Of a stretch of 38,035 nucleotides of DNA, positions 17,734-25,646 are shown in pieces. The first letter of the stretch is position 1. The number at the start of each line of letters is the position of its first letter. The notes under the pieces were generated by a model. It made no database searches, had not been told where the DNA came from, and worked only from the letters and a program-made list of their open reading frames with translations. The stretch spans positions 1 through 38,035 of the forward strand of contig CANFSO010000012.1 in the NCBI GenBank assembly GCA_947449895.1, given 5' to 3'. A program made the translations under genes and the position numbers. This DNA comes from Comamonadaceae bacterium (GTDB lineage Bacteria > Pseudomonadota > Gammaproteobacteria > Burkholderiales > Burkholderiaceae_C).

Positions 17734-17749
17734 AAGTCAGTTTTGACTT
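17734..17749. promoter_or_regulatory. Inverted repeat next to the lysR start, candidate LysR site
   Basis: AAGTCA-GTTT-TGACTT, perfect 6-bp arms, 31 bases before the lysR ATG in the divergent intergenic region. LysR regulators usually bind interrupted palindromes here. It lacks the strict T-N11-A form, so the assignment is tentative. Confidence 0.4.
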
Positions 17750-17779
17750 GCATTTAGCACCGTCAAAAGCTTGAAATTG

Positions 17780-18694
17780 ATGATGGAAAAAAACCTAAAA
17801 AAACTCGATCTTTTCCAGCTGAAGTGTTTGTCCACACTTGTCTCGCAGGCGCACGTGACAAGGGCTGCCGAACAACTGGGTTTGAGCCAGCCGGCCATGA
17901 GCGCGATCTTGTCGAAGTTACGCCGCATCTTTCAGAATCCTCTTTTGGTTCGTACCACCAAGGGTATGGTGGCCACACCAGTAGCGATTGAAATTGCAGC
18001 TCATGCCCGCAATGCTTTGGTTCATGTTGAACTTGCGCTGAATCTGAACAGTACGTTCAACCCCAGTGATTCTCGAACCACATTCAAGATCGGTGCCACC
18101 GAGTCTGTTGCGTTTGTACTCATGCCCTTGCTCGTCGCTGCGCTGGAAGCCGAGGCACCACACGTCCGGATATTGGTCGTCACGTTGGAACCAAGTCGCG
18201 TGCGCGAACAGTTGGAGGATGGGGAAATCGATCTGGTTGTGGCGTATCTTGGAACACCACCAGAGGGGCTGCACACAACATCTCTGTATCAGCAGGTGTT
18301 GAAGGTCGTCGCATCGACGAGTCACCCGGACATTCAAGGAAAGCTCTCCTTGCAGCAATACATCGACGCCGGCCATATTTATTACAAGCCACGCGTTGGA
18401 ACTTCGACTATTGAAGATCAAGTGGATGAAGCGTTCACCGCCGTGGGCGCTACCCGCACAGTCAAAGTGACTGTTCCCTCGGCCATGTCTTCGCCTCAAA
18501 TTGCCGCCAACTCGCGCCTGCTGGCGACATTGACCTTGGCCGTAGCGCAAGAGGCTTCGCGGGCGTACAAGCTGCAAATCTTGGAGCCCCCGCTTCCGCT
18601 GAAACTTGTTCATGTCGCGATGTACTGGCATGAACGAACTCATGCTATGGCACAGCAAACTTGGTTTCGCAAGTTCATCAAGAAACTTTTTTGA
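17780..18694 (+). CDS. LysR-family transcriptional regulator
   Basis: A LysR-type regulator of about 304 residues. The N-terminal winged HTH (LDLFQLKCLSTLVSQAHVTRAAEQLGLSQPAMSAILSKLRRIF) is followed by the periplasmic-binding-protein-like effector domain (TFKIGATESVAFVLMPLLVAALE to the C-terminus), resembling the NodD/LinR/NahR subgroup in the PLLVRTTKGMVATP stretch. The track starts at a TTG (17771); ATG at 17780 or 17783 is more likely, though no strong Shine-Dalgarno is seen. It is divergent from the six-gene bicupin operon and is the obvious candidate regulator. Confidence 0.9.
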   Translation: MMEKNLKKLDLFQLKCLSTLVSQAHVTRAAEQLGLSQPAMSAILSKLRRIFQNPLLVRTTKGMVATPVAIEIAAHARNALVHVELALNLNSTFNPSDSRTTFKIGATESVAFVLMPLLVAALEAEAPHVRILVVTLEPSRVREQLEDGEIDLVVAYLGTPPEGLHTTSLYQQVLKVVASTSHPDIQGKLSLQQYIDAGHIYYKPRVGTSTIEDQVDEAFTAVGATRTVKVTVPSAMSSPQIAANSRLLATLTLAVAQEASRAYKLQILEPPLPLKLVHVAMYWHERTHAMAQQTWFRKFIKKLF

Positions 18695-18784
18695 ACGACA
18701 CAGCAAAGCCCATAGCCCGCAAAAAATAGGTAAGCAACATGGCTGTATTAGAACGACGGCACAGCTTATCCGCCATCTCAATTC

Positions 18785-18813
18785 AATGATGTGGCTATAC
18801 GTTTTTCATCATT
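18785..18813. other. Inverted repeat in the lysR-mgtC convergent gap
   Basis: AATGATG and CATCATT, 7-bp arms with a 15-base loop, in the 144-base gap between convergent genes. There is no T-run directly after either arm, so a terminator role is only possible. Nothing else was recognised in this gap. Confidence 0.25.
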
Positions 18814-18838
18814 CGTTTGAATTTCGCAGCCTGCAGTC

Positions 18839-19318
18839 TCAGGGTGCTTTGTCTTTCGGTGGTTCGGCGACCTCGGATTCCCGTTGAATGCCTAGCAACT
18901 TTTTGGTCAATCGCTCCAACGGCCCGCCCACCATCAAAATCAACAGCATGGCAGCTAGTGCGCAGCCGCCCAACACATAAAAGCCTGAGCCAAAAGTAGC
19001 GCCCAAAATGGCACAGGCCCAGAGGCTGGCAGCGGTCGTCAGGCCGTGGATGTTTTGAGAATTCGCCTGATGGATGATCACGCCGGCACCCAAAAAGCCA
19101 ATGCCGGTGATCAAGCCTTGAAGAACCCGACTGGCAGCCTGCACATCTGCGCCAGGGAAACTGCCAATCAACAGCATCACCAACGCAGCACCCAATGCCA
19201 CCAAGGAATGCGTGCGGATGCCCGCAGATTTGTGGTGTATCCAACGGTTCAGCCCCAAGGTGATGCCAGCCAACAAGGCCAAGCCCAGTCTGAGCAAAAT
19301 TTCAGGATAAGCGTTCAT
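18839..19318 (-). CDS. MgtC/SapB-family inner-membrane protein
   Basis: A small hydrophobic protein of about 159 residues. The MgtC/SapB N-terminal signature is clear: LLRLGLALLAGITLGLNRWIHHKSAGIRTHSLVALGAALVML, then GLITGIGFLGAGVIIHQ and GLTTAASLWACAILGATFGSGFY. Four to five membrane segments are expected. It has only the membrane domain and a short charged tail, without the cytoplasmic ACT-like domain of virulence MgtC. Such proteins are linked to Mg2+ stress or ATP synthase control in some bacteria, but many are uncharacterised. ATG at 19318 is preferred over the GTG at 19330. It follows the reductase gene by 52 bases on the same strand, though no functional link is evident. Confidence 0.87.
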   Translation of the reverse strand: MNAYPEILLRLGLALLAGITLGLNRWIHHKSAGIRTHSLVALGAALVMLLIGSFPGADVQAASRVLQGLITGIGFLGAGVIIHQANSQNIHGLTTAASLWACAILGATFGSGFYVLGGCALAAMLLILMVGGPLERLTKKLLGIQRESEVAEPPKDKAP

Positions 19319-19370
19319 GTTGTCTATCACCCTGGTTGAACCTTAAATAAAAACTTTGGGATCCTCTGCT

Positions 19371-20357
19371 TTACCCTTTATGTGCGGAAAAGACAGCCAG
19401 TGGTAGTTTGCCAGACAGTGCCAGGAGTAAGTTGCTGGTCGCCATTTGCGCCATGGCGGAGCGCGTCTCATGCGTTGCTGAGCCGATGTGCGGCAAGGCG
19501 GTGACCTTGGGATGCGTGCGCAGTGCTGAGTCTTGCGGCAAGGGTTCCGTGGCAAACACATCCAGCCCTGCGGCACGCAGTGTTCCGTGATTCAGGGCGT
19601 GCAGCAGGGCTGGCTCCTGCACGATGGCGCCACGGGCACCGTTGACCAATATCGCGCCCGGCTTCATCAGTCCAAACTCGCGAGCCCCGATCAAGCCCTG
19701 CGTTTCATCCGACAAGGGCAGCACCACGGCAACGATGTCGGACCGCTGCAGCAGATCATCCAGCGCCGCAGGCGTCACCTTGCCGACCAGCTCAGGGGCG
19801 TCTTGCGCGACATTGACTTCGCGTCGGTTGTTGTACAAAACAGGCATGCCAAAACCCAAGGCAGCACGGCGTGCAACAGCTTGACCGATACGGCCAAAAC
19901 CTATTACTCCCAACGTTTTTCCGTGGACGTCCCACCCGAAAAGATCGGTATCGATATTGCGCGTCCAGCGGCCCTCGCGCACATGGTTGGAAAGTTCCAC
20001 CAGACGCCTGCTAGACGCCATGATGAGTAAGAAAATAGTGTCGGCGGTGGTCTCCGTCAGCACACCGGGCGTGTGGCACAGCATGATGCCGCGCTCGGCC
20101 AGTGCTTGCAGCGCGTAGTTGTCGACGCCAACCGACACGCTGGAGATCACTTGCAGATGCGGCGCGGTGGCCAACACAGCGGCATCGACTTTGAAGCTTG
20201 AACCGATCATGCCTTCTGTCGTGGCCAGAGCTGCATGGAAAGCCGCTACTTGCGCAGGAATACGTGGGTTGGCCACGGTCACGTCGTGCTCCGCTTGCAG
20301 CCGGGCCAGTTGGTCGGGCGGCAACTCTCTAAAAACAAGGACTTTTTGACGCGTCAT
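19371..20357 (-). CDS. kguD: D-2-hydroxyacid dehydrogenase, KguD-like (2-keto-6-phosphogluconate reductase)
   Basis: A 328-residue D-isomer-specific 2-hydroxyacid dehydrogenase. It has NAD(P) motif GFGRIG (153-158) and the catalytic trio Arg242 (NGARGAIVQ), Glu271 (FATEPLP) and His290 (PHIGSATHETR). The TPGVLTETTADTIFLLIMASSRR and DVHGKTLGVIGFGRIGQAVARRAALGFGM stretches resemble Pseudomonas KguD and the GhrB/TkrA group. Context decides: it follows a KguK-like kinase behind PtxS-type operators, so reduction of 2-keto-6-phosphogluconate to 6-phosphogluconate is the likely reaction. A glyoxylate/hydroxypyruvate or unphosphorylated 2-ketogluconate reductase is the alternative. Confidence 0.82.
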   Translation of the reverse strand: MTRQKVLVFRELPPDQLARLQAEHDVTVANPRIPAQVAAFHAALATTEGMIGSSFKVDAAVLATAPHLQVISSVSVGVDNYALQALAERGIMLCHTPGVLTETTADTIFLLIMASSRRLVELSNHVREGRWTRNIDTDLFGWDVHGKTLGVIGFGRIGQAVARRAALGFGMPVLYNNRREVNVAQDAPELVGKVTPAALDDLLQRSDIVAVVLPLSDETQGLIGAREFGLMKPGAILVNGARGAIVQEPALLHALNHGTLRAAGLDVFATEPLPQDSALRTHPKVTALPHIGSATHETRSAMAQMATSNLLLALSGKLPLAVFSAHKG

Positions 20358-20392
20358 ATCAATGGCTGGTCAATGGTGGGTGTTGGCATGAA

Positions 20393-21364
20393 TCAAAGTT
20401 TTGCTTGAAGCAATTCGGCACGGGTCGGCAAACCTTCGCTGTCGCCCAACACCTGCACCGCGCGGGCACCGATCCATGCCCCTCGCTTGACTGCCTCGGG
20501 CACACTCAGTCCGTCCAGCAAAGCGCTGATCACGCCCACCGCGAAACCGTCGCCGGCACCCACTGTGTCCACCACCGTGTTCACGGGGAAACCAGCGATG
20601 TAACCGCAGCCGGCATCGGCATCGTAATAAGCACCTTCACTGCCCAGCTTGACAACCACCAGTTGCGCACCACGTTGCCGGTAAAAGCCGGCAATGCTTT
20701 CGGGCGAATGTTCACCCGTGAGAAAGCGCCCTTCCTCGATACCGGGCAGCACCCAGTTGGCGAGAGAAGCGAGCTCATTGATCGCGTCGCGCATGGTCTC
20801 GGGTGTGGCCCAAAGCGTGGGACGAAGATTCGGATCAAAGGACACGCTGCGGCCAGCGGCACGCATCAAGTCCATGGTTTTTCGGGCCGCAGGCAAGGTT
20901 GTGGACGAGACAGCGGCAAACACACCGGTGGCATGCAGATGCCGCGCACTGAGCAACCAATCGACATCGATGTCCGCCACCCCCATGTAGCTGGCTGCGG
21001 AGCCGGCGCGGTGGTATTCAACCGGTGGGTCGCTGCCATCGCTGACTTGACCTTTGAACTGGAAACCGGTTTTTTGAGTCGGGACGCAGACCACGTGCGA
21101 GCAGTCGACGCCTTCGCCAGCCAAGGCTGCGAGCAAATAACGACCCATCGAGTCAGTCCCCAGACGACTGGCCCAGCCCACTTTCAAACTCAGCCGTGCG
21201 AGTCCAATAGCGACATTGGTTTCGGCTCCGGCGGTTCGTTTGTGAAAGCCCTGCACCGATTCCAGCGGGCCGGGCTGGTCGGCGACCAGCAGCAGCATGG
21301 CTTCGCCAAAAGTAACAACGTCTAACGCGTGCGCTACGGCGCTGCCCGCGTTGTCAGTGCGCAT
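20393..21364 (-). CDS. kguK: PfkB-family sugar kinase, KguK-like (2-ketogluconate kinase)
   Basis: A 323-residue ribokinase-family enzyme. The N-terminal [40 protein letters not shown] matches the KguK/KdgK subgroup, [11 protein letters not shown] is the sugar-acid kinase signature, and [13 protein letters not shown] carries the catalytic base (Asp272) and anion hole. Predicted reaction: ATP-dependent phosphorylation of 2-ketogluconate to 2-keto-6-phosphogluconate. 2-Keto-3-deoxygluconate is the main alternative, but the neighbouring reductase and PtxS operators favour 2-ketogluconate. Its start overlaps the ABC ATPase stop by 11 bases, and 35 bases separate it from the reductase. Confidence 0.83.
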   Translation of the reverse strand: MRTDNAGSAVAHALDVVTFGEAMLLLVADQPGPLESVQGFHKRTAGAETNVAIGLARLSLKVGWASRLGTDSMGRYLLAALAGEGVDCSHVVCVPTQKTGFQFKGQVSDGSDPPVEYHRAGSAASYMGVADIDVDWLLSARHLHATGVFAAVSSTTLPAARKTMDLMRAAGRSVSFDPNLRPTLWATPETMRDAINELASLANWVLPGIEEGRFLTGEHSPESIAGFYRQRGAQLVVVKLGSEGAYYDADAGCGYIAGFPVNTVVDTVGAGDGFAVGVISALLDGLSVPEAVKRGAWIGARAVQVLGDSEGLPTRAELLQAKL

Positions 21365-22142
21365 GTTGCGAATTCAGAATTTGCCCTAGGAAATTTCGGG
21401 TTGTTTCGTGTTGTGGATGGCTGAAGAATTGCTGCGGCGGCGCCTCTTCAATGATCTTGCCTTCTGCCATGAAGATCACGCGGTCGGCCACGCTGCGTGC
21501 AAAGCCCATTTCGTGGGTGACGCAGAGCATGGTCATGCCCTCTTCTGCCAAGCTCACCATGGTGTCCAGCACTTCCTTGACCATCTCCGGGTCAAGTGCC
21601 GACGTGGGTTCGTCAAACAGCATGATCTTCGGCGTCATGCACAAGGCACGCGCAATCGCCACACGCTGCTGTTGACCGCCTGAAAGCTGGCTCGGGTATT
21701 TGTGCGCCTGCTCTGGAATGCGCACGCGGTGCAGGTACTTCATGGCGATGGTCTCGGCCGCCTCCCGGCTCAAGCCGCGCGAGCGCATCGGCGCCAGCAT
21801 GCAGTTTTGCAACACGGTGAGGTGCGGAAACAAGTTGAACTGCTGGAACACCATGCCGACTTCTTGTCGCACCGAATCCACGTTTTTACCGCCGACCGTC
21901 AAGTCGATACCGTTCACCACAATACGGCCGCTTTGCACTGTCTCCAGCCGGTTGATGCAGCGGATCAGGGTCGACTTGCCCGAGCCCGACGGCCCGCAAA
22001 CCACAATGCGCTCTCCCGCACGCACGTTCAAGTTGATACCCGTCAGCACCTGAAACTTGCCGAACCATTTGTCCACGGCTTCCATGCGGATGATGGGTGT
22101 GGCGTCTTGGGTACTGGAGGGGGACTGCATTGTGTCTGTCAT
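21354..22142 (-). CDS. ABC transporter ATP-binding protein (polar amino acid type)
   Basis: A 262-residue ATPase of the GlnQ/HisP-like (PAAT) class. Walker A is GPSGSGKST (50-58), the signature LSGGQQQR (153-160) and Walker [13 protein letters not shown] (173-184), with the switch His in CVTHEMGFA. All ATPase motifs are intact. It follows the binding protein gene by 12 bases and overlaps the kinase gene, so the transporter and catabolic enzymes form one operon. Given the SBP change described in that entry and the kgu context, the cargo is predicted to be a sugar acid rather than an amino acid. Confidence 0.93.
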   Translation of the reverse strand: MTDTMQSPSSTQDATPIIRMEAVDKWFGKFQVLTGINLNVRAGERIVVCGPSGSGKSTLIRCINRLETVQSGRIVVNGIDLTVGGKNVDSVRQEVGMVFQQFNLFPHLTVLQNCMLAPMRSRGLSREAAETIAMKYLHRVRIPEQAHKYPSQLSGGQQQRVAIARALCMTPKIMLFDEPTSALDPEMVKEVLDTMVSLAEEGMTMLCVTHEMGFARSVADRVIFMAEGKIIEEAPPQQFFSHPQHETTRNFLGQILNSQHAH

Positions 22143-22154
22143 GAAAGCACCCGT

Positions 22155-22961
22155 TTATTGCATTTTTGGCAGGTCGGTTTCCAGCCATTTACGGTAAAGC
22201 TTGTTGAGCTCACCATTGGCCGTATTGCGGGCCACGAAGTCATCCACGGTTTTCAGGAGCTCGGCTTGGCCGGGGCGCATGGCCACAGCCATGACTTGCT
22301 GGCGCAACAAGAACTTGTTTTCATAGGTGTTGGCGGGTGCGCGTTTGTCGATTTGCGCGGCCACGGTGGTTGAGCAACCAATGGCATCGACCTGACCCGA
22401 CATCAAGGCTTGCATGGCCGACGCATCGTCGTCAAAGCGGCGGATCTCGGTGCCTTCTGGGGCGACAGCTGTCAGGGCGACGTCTTGCGTACTGGCGCGG
22501 GCAACCCCCACGCGCTTGCCTTTGAGGTCAGCGGCCGCTTTGATGCTCGCTTTTTTGTCGCCGTACAGAACGATGCTGGCTGCTGCATACGGCTTGGAGA
22601 ACTGCACCTGCTTGGCGCGCTCCGGCGTGACCGCCAGCGAGGCGACCAGCAAGTCAACCTTGTTGGTCAACAAGAAGGGAATGCGATTGGGGCCGGTCAC
22701 GGGGACCAGATTGACCTTGACGCCGAGGTCTTTGGCCATCAGGCGAGCCACGTCAGCGTCATAGCCGTCAGGCTGGTTGCTGCTGTTCATGGTGCCATAT
22801 GGGGGAAAGTCCACCAGCATGCCAATCGTCAGTTCGCCTTTTTTCTTGATGTCAGCGACAGTCTGCGCGCTGGCCGTCGTGACCCATGCAGAAAGGGTAG
22901 CGCTGAGGCCCAGCGCCAAGGCTGTACCCGTGAAAAGGCGGCGTTGCATAGGCTTGATCAT
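22155..22961 (-). CDS. Periplasmic solute-binding protein of PAAT-type ABC transporter, altered ligand site
   Basis: A 268-residue family-3 solute-binding protein. The track's longer ORF overlaps the permease gene; the ATG at 22961 after GGAGAC gives a proper signal peptide (MIKPMQRRLFTGTALALGLSATLSAWVTTASA). The carboxylate-clamping residues of amino-acid receptors are kept (SLAVTPERAKQVQFS; Thr112, Arg115). In the motif that normally reads GxxDAVVAD, which supplies the amine-binding Asp, the sequence is GQVDAIGCST, with Ser197 at the Asp place. This points to a carboxylate ligand without an alpha-amino group, such as 2-ketogluconate. The alignment was done by eye. Confidence 0.88.
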   Translation of the reverse strand: MIKPMQRRLFTGTALALGLSATLSAWVTTASAQTVADIKKKGELTIGMLVDFPPYGTMNSSNQPDGYDADVARLMAKDLGVKVNLVPVTGPNRIPFLLTNKVDLLVASLAVTPERAKQVQFSKPYAAASIVLYGDKKASIKAAADLKGKRVGVARASTQDVALTAVAPEGTEIRRFDDDASAMQALMSGQVDAIGCSTTVAAQIDKRAPANTYENKFLLRQQVMAVAMRPGQAELLKTVDDFVARNTANGELNKLYRKWLETDLPKMQ

Positions 22962-23014
22962 GGTGAAGTCTCCGTTTGTAGTGGTCAAAAATAATGAAGG
23001 GAAATAGACGTGGT

Positions 23015-23668
23015 TCAACGAGAAAGCGCCGCCGCTTGACGGCGTTCTATGCGCGCGGCCAGCAAAGACAAAGGCCAACACAACACAAAATAGATGGCAG
23101 CCACCACACTGAACACGATCAGCGGCTGAAAGGTGGCGTTGTTGATGATCTGCCCGGCGCGGGTGATTTCCACAAAACCAATGATCGCAGCCAACGACGT
23201 GCCCTTGATGATTTGCACCATGTAGCCGACCGTCGGCGCCAGTGCAATCTTGAAGGCTTGCGGCAAGACTACATCACGCATCCGCGACAGGTACGGCAAG
23301 CTGAGTGCATGCGCAGCCTCCCATTGCCCGCTAGGAATCGCCTGAATGCAGCCACGCCAGATCTCGCCCAAGAAAGCACTGCTGTTAAGGATCAGCGCCG
23401 CACCCGCCGCCACCCAAAGGTTGATTTCAATCCCCAATATCGGCGCGCCAAAGAACACCAAAAAGAGCTGCAACAGCAAAGGGGTGCCCTGAAACACCTG
23501 AATGAAGGCACCCGACAACAGGCGCGCAAAACCATTGTGTGAAGTACGGCTGAGCGCAATGATCAAGCCACCGATAGCGCCACCGATGAAGGCCATCATC
23601 GACAGTGCCACCGTCCACTTGGCCGCCTCCAGAATGAACAGAAATTCGGAAAATCCAAACGTACGCAT
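23015..23668 (-). CDS. ABC transporter permease (PAAT type)
   Basis: A 217-residue inner-membrane permease of the HisM/GlnP class with about five membrane segments. The ATPase-contacting EAA loop is EIWRGCIQAIPSGQWEAAHALSLPYLSRMRDVVLPQAF (about 100-138). IQVFQGTPLLLQLF is the family's first conserved cytoplasmic stretch. Its ATG overlaps the stop of the upstream permease by one base (TGATG), so the two should form a heterodimer. The gap to the binding-protein gene is 53 bases. Confidence 0.92.
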   Translation of the reverse strand: MRTFGFSEFLFILEAAKWTVALSMMAFIGGAIGGLIIALSRTSHNGFARLLSGAFIQVFQGTPLLLQLFLVFFGAPILGIEINLWVAAGAALILNSSAFLGEIWRGCIQAIPSGQWEAAHALSLPYLSRMRDVVLPQAFKIALAPTVGYMVQIIKGTSLAAIIGFVEITRAGQIINNATFQPLIVFSVVAAIYFVLCWPLSLLAARIERRQAAALSR

Positions 23669-24351
23669 CAGCGACCTGCCGGGTAGTTGAGGGCCAGCCG
23701 GTAAATCACCCGGAACAATGCAGAAAACGACAACGCCAGCAGCAGGTAGATCCCGGCCACAACGATGTAAATCTCGAAACTGCGAAAGGTCTGCGACTGC
23801 AAATTGGCCGCGACGGAGGTCAGGTCATTGGCAGAGATAGCCGACACCACGGCAGAGCTCAGCATCAGCAAAATGAACTGACTGGTCAGTGCCGGATAAA
23901 CCGTGCGCAGCGCCGGTTTCAAAATCACAAATCGAAAAATCTCGTGGCGCTTCAGGTTGAGCGCCAAGCCGGCTTCGATCTGTCCCTTCGGAATGGACTC
24001 AATCCCGGCACGGATGATTTCGGTCGCATAAGCCCCCAAGTTCACCACCATGGCGACCAATGCTGCGGTGTAAGCCGACCAGCGCAGGCCCAAGGCCGGG
24101 AGTGCAAAAAAGAAGAAGAACAGTTGCACCAAAAACGGCGTGTTGCGAATCAGCTCAATGTAAGCGTTGATGACGCAGCGCACGGGGCGCGCCCCGGCGG
24201 TCTTGCCCCAGGCGCAGACGATCGCCACCACCAACCCCAACACCATCGACAGCAAGGACAACTCAATGGTGTTGAGCGTGCCTTTGACGAGTTCCGGCCA
24301 AGCGGCAAAGACGGCATCAAATTGAAATGAATAGTTCATGAACAGGCGCAT
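23668..24351 (-). CDS. ABC transporter permease (PAAT type), first gene of the kgu-type operon
   Basis: A 227-residue permease with the same architecture as its partner: YIELIRNTPFLVQLFFFFF, then the EAA loop EIIRAGIESIPKGQIEAGLALNLKRHEIFRFVILKPAL. About five membrane segments are predicted. The ATG at 24351 is used; one at 24339 is possible. It lies directly downstream of a PtxS-like operator and a TATAAT box, so it starts the transporter-kinase-reductase transcript. Confidence 0.92.
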   Translation of the reverse strand: MRLFMNYSFQFDAVFAAWPELVKGTLNTIELSLLSMVLGLVVAIVCAWGKTAGARPVRCVINAYIELIRNTPFLVQLFFFFFALPALGLRWSAYTAALVAMVVNLGAYATEIIRAGIESIPKGQIEAGLALNLKRHEIFRFVILKPALRTVYPALTSQFILLMLSSAVVSAISANDLTSVAANLQSQTFRSFEIYIVVAGIYLLLALSFSALFRVIYRLALNYPAGR

Positions 24352-24387
24352 TCGCCAGAGAAGACAAAAAGGTGAACTGACAATCAG

Positions 24388-24405
24388 ACTGAAACCGATT
24401 TCAGT
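24388..24405. promoter_or_regulatory. PtxS-like operator O1 (transporter operon)
   Basis: ACTGAAA-CCGA-TTTCAGT, perfect 7-bp arms. The core TGAAACCGATTTCA differs by one base from the Pseudomonas PtxS operator TGAAACCGGTTTCA as I recall it. It lies 36 bases upstream of the first permease ATG and 2 bases downstream of a -10-like TATAAT, covering the expected transcription start, a position suited to repression. Confidence 0.85.
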
Positions 24406-24407
24406 TG

Positions 24408-24413
24408 ATTATA
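24408..24413 (-). promoter_or_regulatory. -10 element of the transporter operon
   Basis: ATTATA on the plus strand, i.e. TATAAT reading toward the permease genes, directly before operator O1. No strong -35 was found at 16-18 bases; the best is near the lacI stop. Confidence 0.55.
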
Positions 24414-24437
24414 AAAGTGTCCGATTGTGCATCGTAA

Positions 24438-25532
24438 TTATGGAAAACCCTGTACCGACTTGGTCACGCCGTGCAGAGACGACCCGCGCGCCACCAAGCG
24501 TCCTGACAACAATATCTGACGCGGTGGAAGTGCCGCACCCTTGAGCCGTTCAATCAGGCACCCCGCCGCAATCCGGCCCAATTCATCGGTCGGCTGCACG
24601 ATGGTGCTCAGACCCGGTCCGATGTAAGGCGACCACTCGGTGTCATCAAAACCTACAAAACCAAGATCGACACCGAACTGCCAACCAAGGCGCGCCATGG
24701 CAGCCACTACGCGCAAGGTCACCACCGCGTTGCTGGAGACCACAGCCGCCAAGCGCTGGCCGGCACGCTGACGCAGCTCGCGCAAGGCATTGTCTAGGGC
24801 TTTCGTGTCGTCGACGGTATTTTCATAAGTGTGACCTTGCAAGCCTGCCACACCTGGCGCCGAATCAGTGATGAAGCTGCGAAAAGCCGATTCGCGCTCT
24901 TCACGGGAGCTGACGCTTTTGATCGGCTCTGAGATAAAGAGCAACTCACGGTAGCCGCGCTCCACCAAGTGACTGGCAGCCAAGCGCACAGCGCCAGCAT
25001 TGTCCAATGACACGAAATCCGCCTGCATGCCTTGGTGACGACGATCCACCAGCACGACCGGCTTGCCTTGAAGCGCCGCTTGGGCAGCGGCTTTGGTATC
25101 ACGTCCTAATGTATTCAAAATGAAACCGTCCACCTGGTAGGCAGAGAGGGCCGCAATGGCATCGCTTTCACGTCGGCTGTCATTGCCCAGATTGAACAGC
25201 ATCAGCAGATAGCCAGACTCTTGACAGGCTTTTTCGGCGCCTCGCAGCACCGCCACCGAAAAGGGGTTGGTCACGTCCGCCACAACCAAACCGATCAGCC
25301 GTGAACGTCCACGCTTCAAGGCCTGCGCCATTGGACTTGGGCTGTAGGACAGAGCGGCAATAGCAAGCTCCACCCGTATCGCAATGTCTTTGGTAAGCAG
25401 TGTTTCCCGGTGATTTAAAAACCTAGAAACGGTCGCCTTAGAAACCCCCGCCTCACGCGCTACATCAGCGATAGTTGCGCGTGCGGTGGTAAGAGGGAGG
25501 GTGTTGAGGGGTGAAGGTGTTTGACTGGTCAT
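24438..25532 (-). CDS. ptxS: LacI-family repressor, PtxS-like
   Basis: A LacI/GalR regulator of about 364 residues. The N-terminal HTH is ATIADVAREAGVSKATVSRFLNH (about 18-40), followed by the hinge (SPMAQALKRGRSRLIGLVVADVTNPF) and the periplasmic-binding-type effector domain. The track's start at 25589 is inside an operator and is unlikely; ATG at 25532 puts the HTH at the usual distance. It has PtxS-type operators before its own gene and before the transporter operon, which identifies it as the PtxS counterpart: in Pseudomonas PtxS represses its own gene and the kgu genes and is released by 2-ketogluconate. It lies 86 bases upstream of the first permease gene. Confidence 0.85.
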   Translation of the reverse strand: MTSQTPSPLNTLPLTTARATIADVAREAGVSKATVSRFLNHRETLLTKDIAIRVELAIAALSYSPSPMAQALKRGRSRLIGLVVADVTNPFSVAVLRGAEKACQESGYLLMLFNLGNDSRRESDAIAALSAYQVDGFILNTLGRDTKAAAQAALQGKPVVLVDRRHQGMQADFVSLDNAGAVRLAASHLVERGYRELLFISEPIKSVSSREERESAFRSFITDSAPGVAGLQGHTYENTVDDTKALDNALRELRQRAGQRLAAVVSSNAVVTLRVVAAMARLGWQFGVDLGFVGFDDTEWSPYIGPGLSTIVQPTDELGRIAAGCLIERLKGAALPPRQILLSGRLVARGSSLHGVTKSVQGFP

Positions 25533-25555
25533 CGGCAAATAGGCACGCTCTTTAT

Positions 25556-25581
25556 ATTCTCTGAAACCAATTTCAGAGAAT
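25556..25581. promoter_or_regulatory. PtxS-like operator O2 (lacI/ptxS autoregulation)
   Basis: ATTCTCTGAAA-CCAA-TTTCAGAGAAT, perfect 11-bp arms. The core TGAAACCAATTTCA shares 12 of 14 bases with the PtxS site and differs from O1 by one base. It lies 23 bases upstream of the preferred lacI ATG, with TATAAA between, so it should govern autorepression. Confidence 0.85.
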
Positions 25582-25646
25582 GGTAGCACTGCCTAGCATC
25601 GACACCGGCTCAGTGACCTTATCTGCGCTCATTAAGCCTAAAACGA

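Noticed and set aside
17918-18781. 287-residue minus-strand ORF over the lysR gene
   Set aside because: It is antisense to a clear LysR protein and shows no recognisable domain.
20405-21325. 306-residue plus-strand ORF opposite the kinase gene
   Set aside because: It is a shadow of kguK: no family motif, rich in His, Arg and Gly, while the minus frame has all PfkB motifs.
25557-25589. Upstream start of the lacI ORF at 25589
   Set aside because: It would place the PtxS-like operator inside the coding region and add residues not typical before the HTH; ATG at 25532 fits better.
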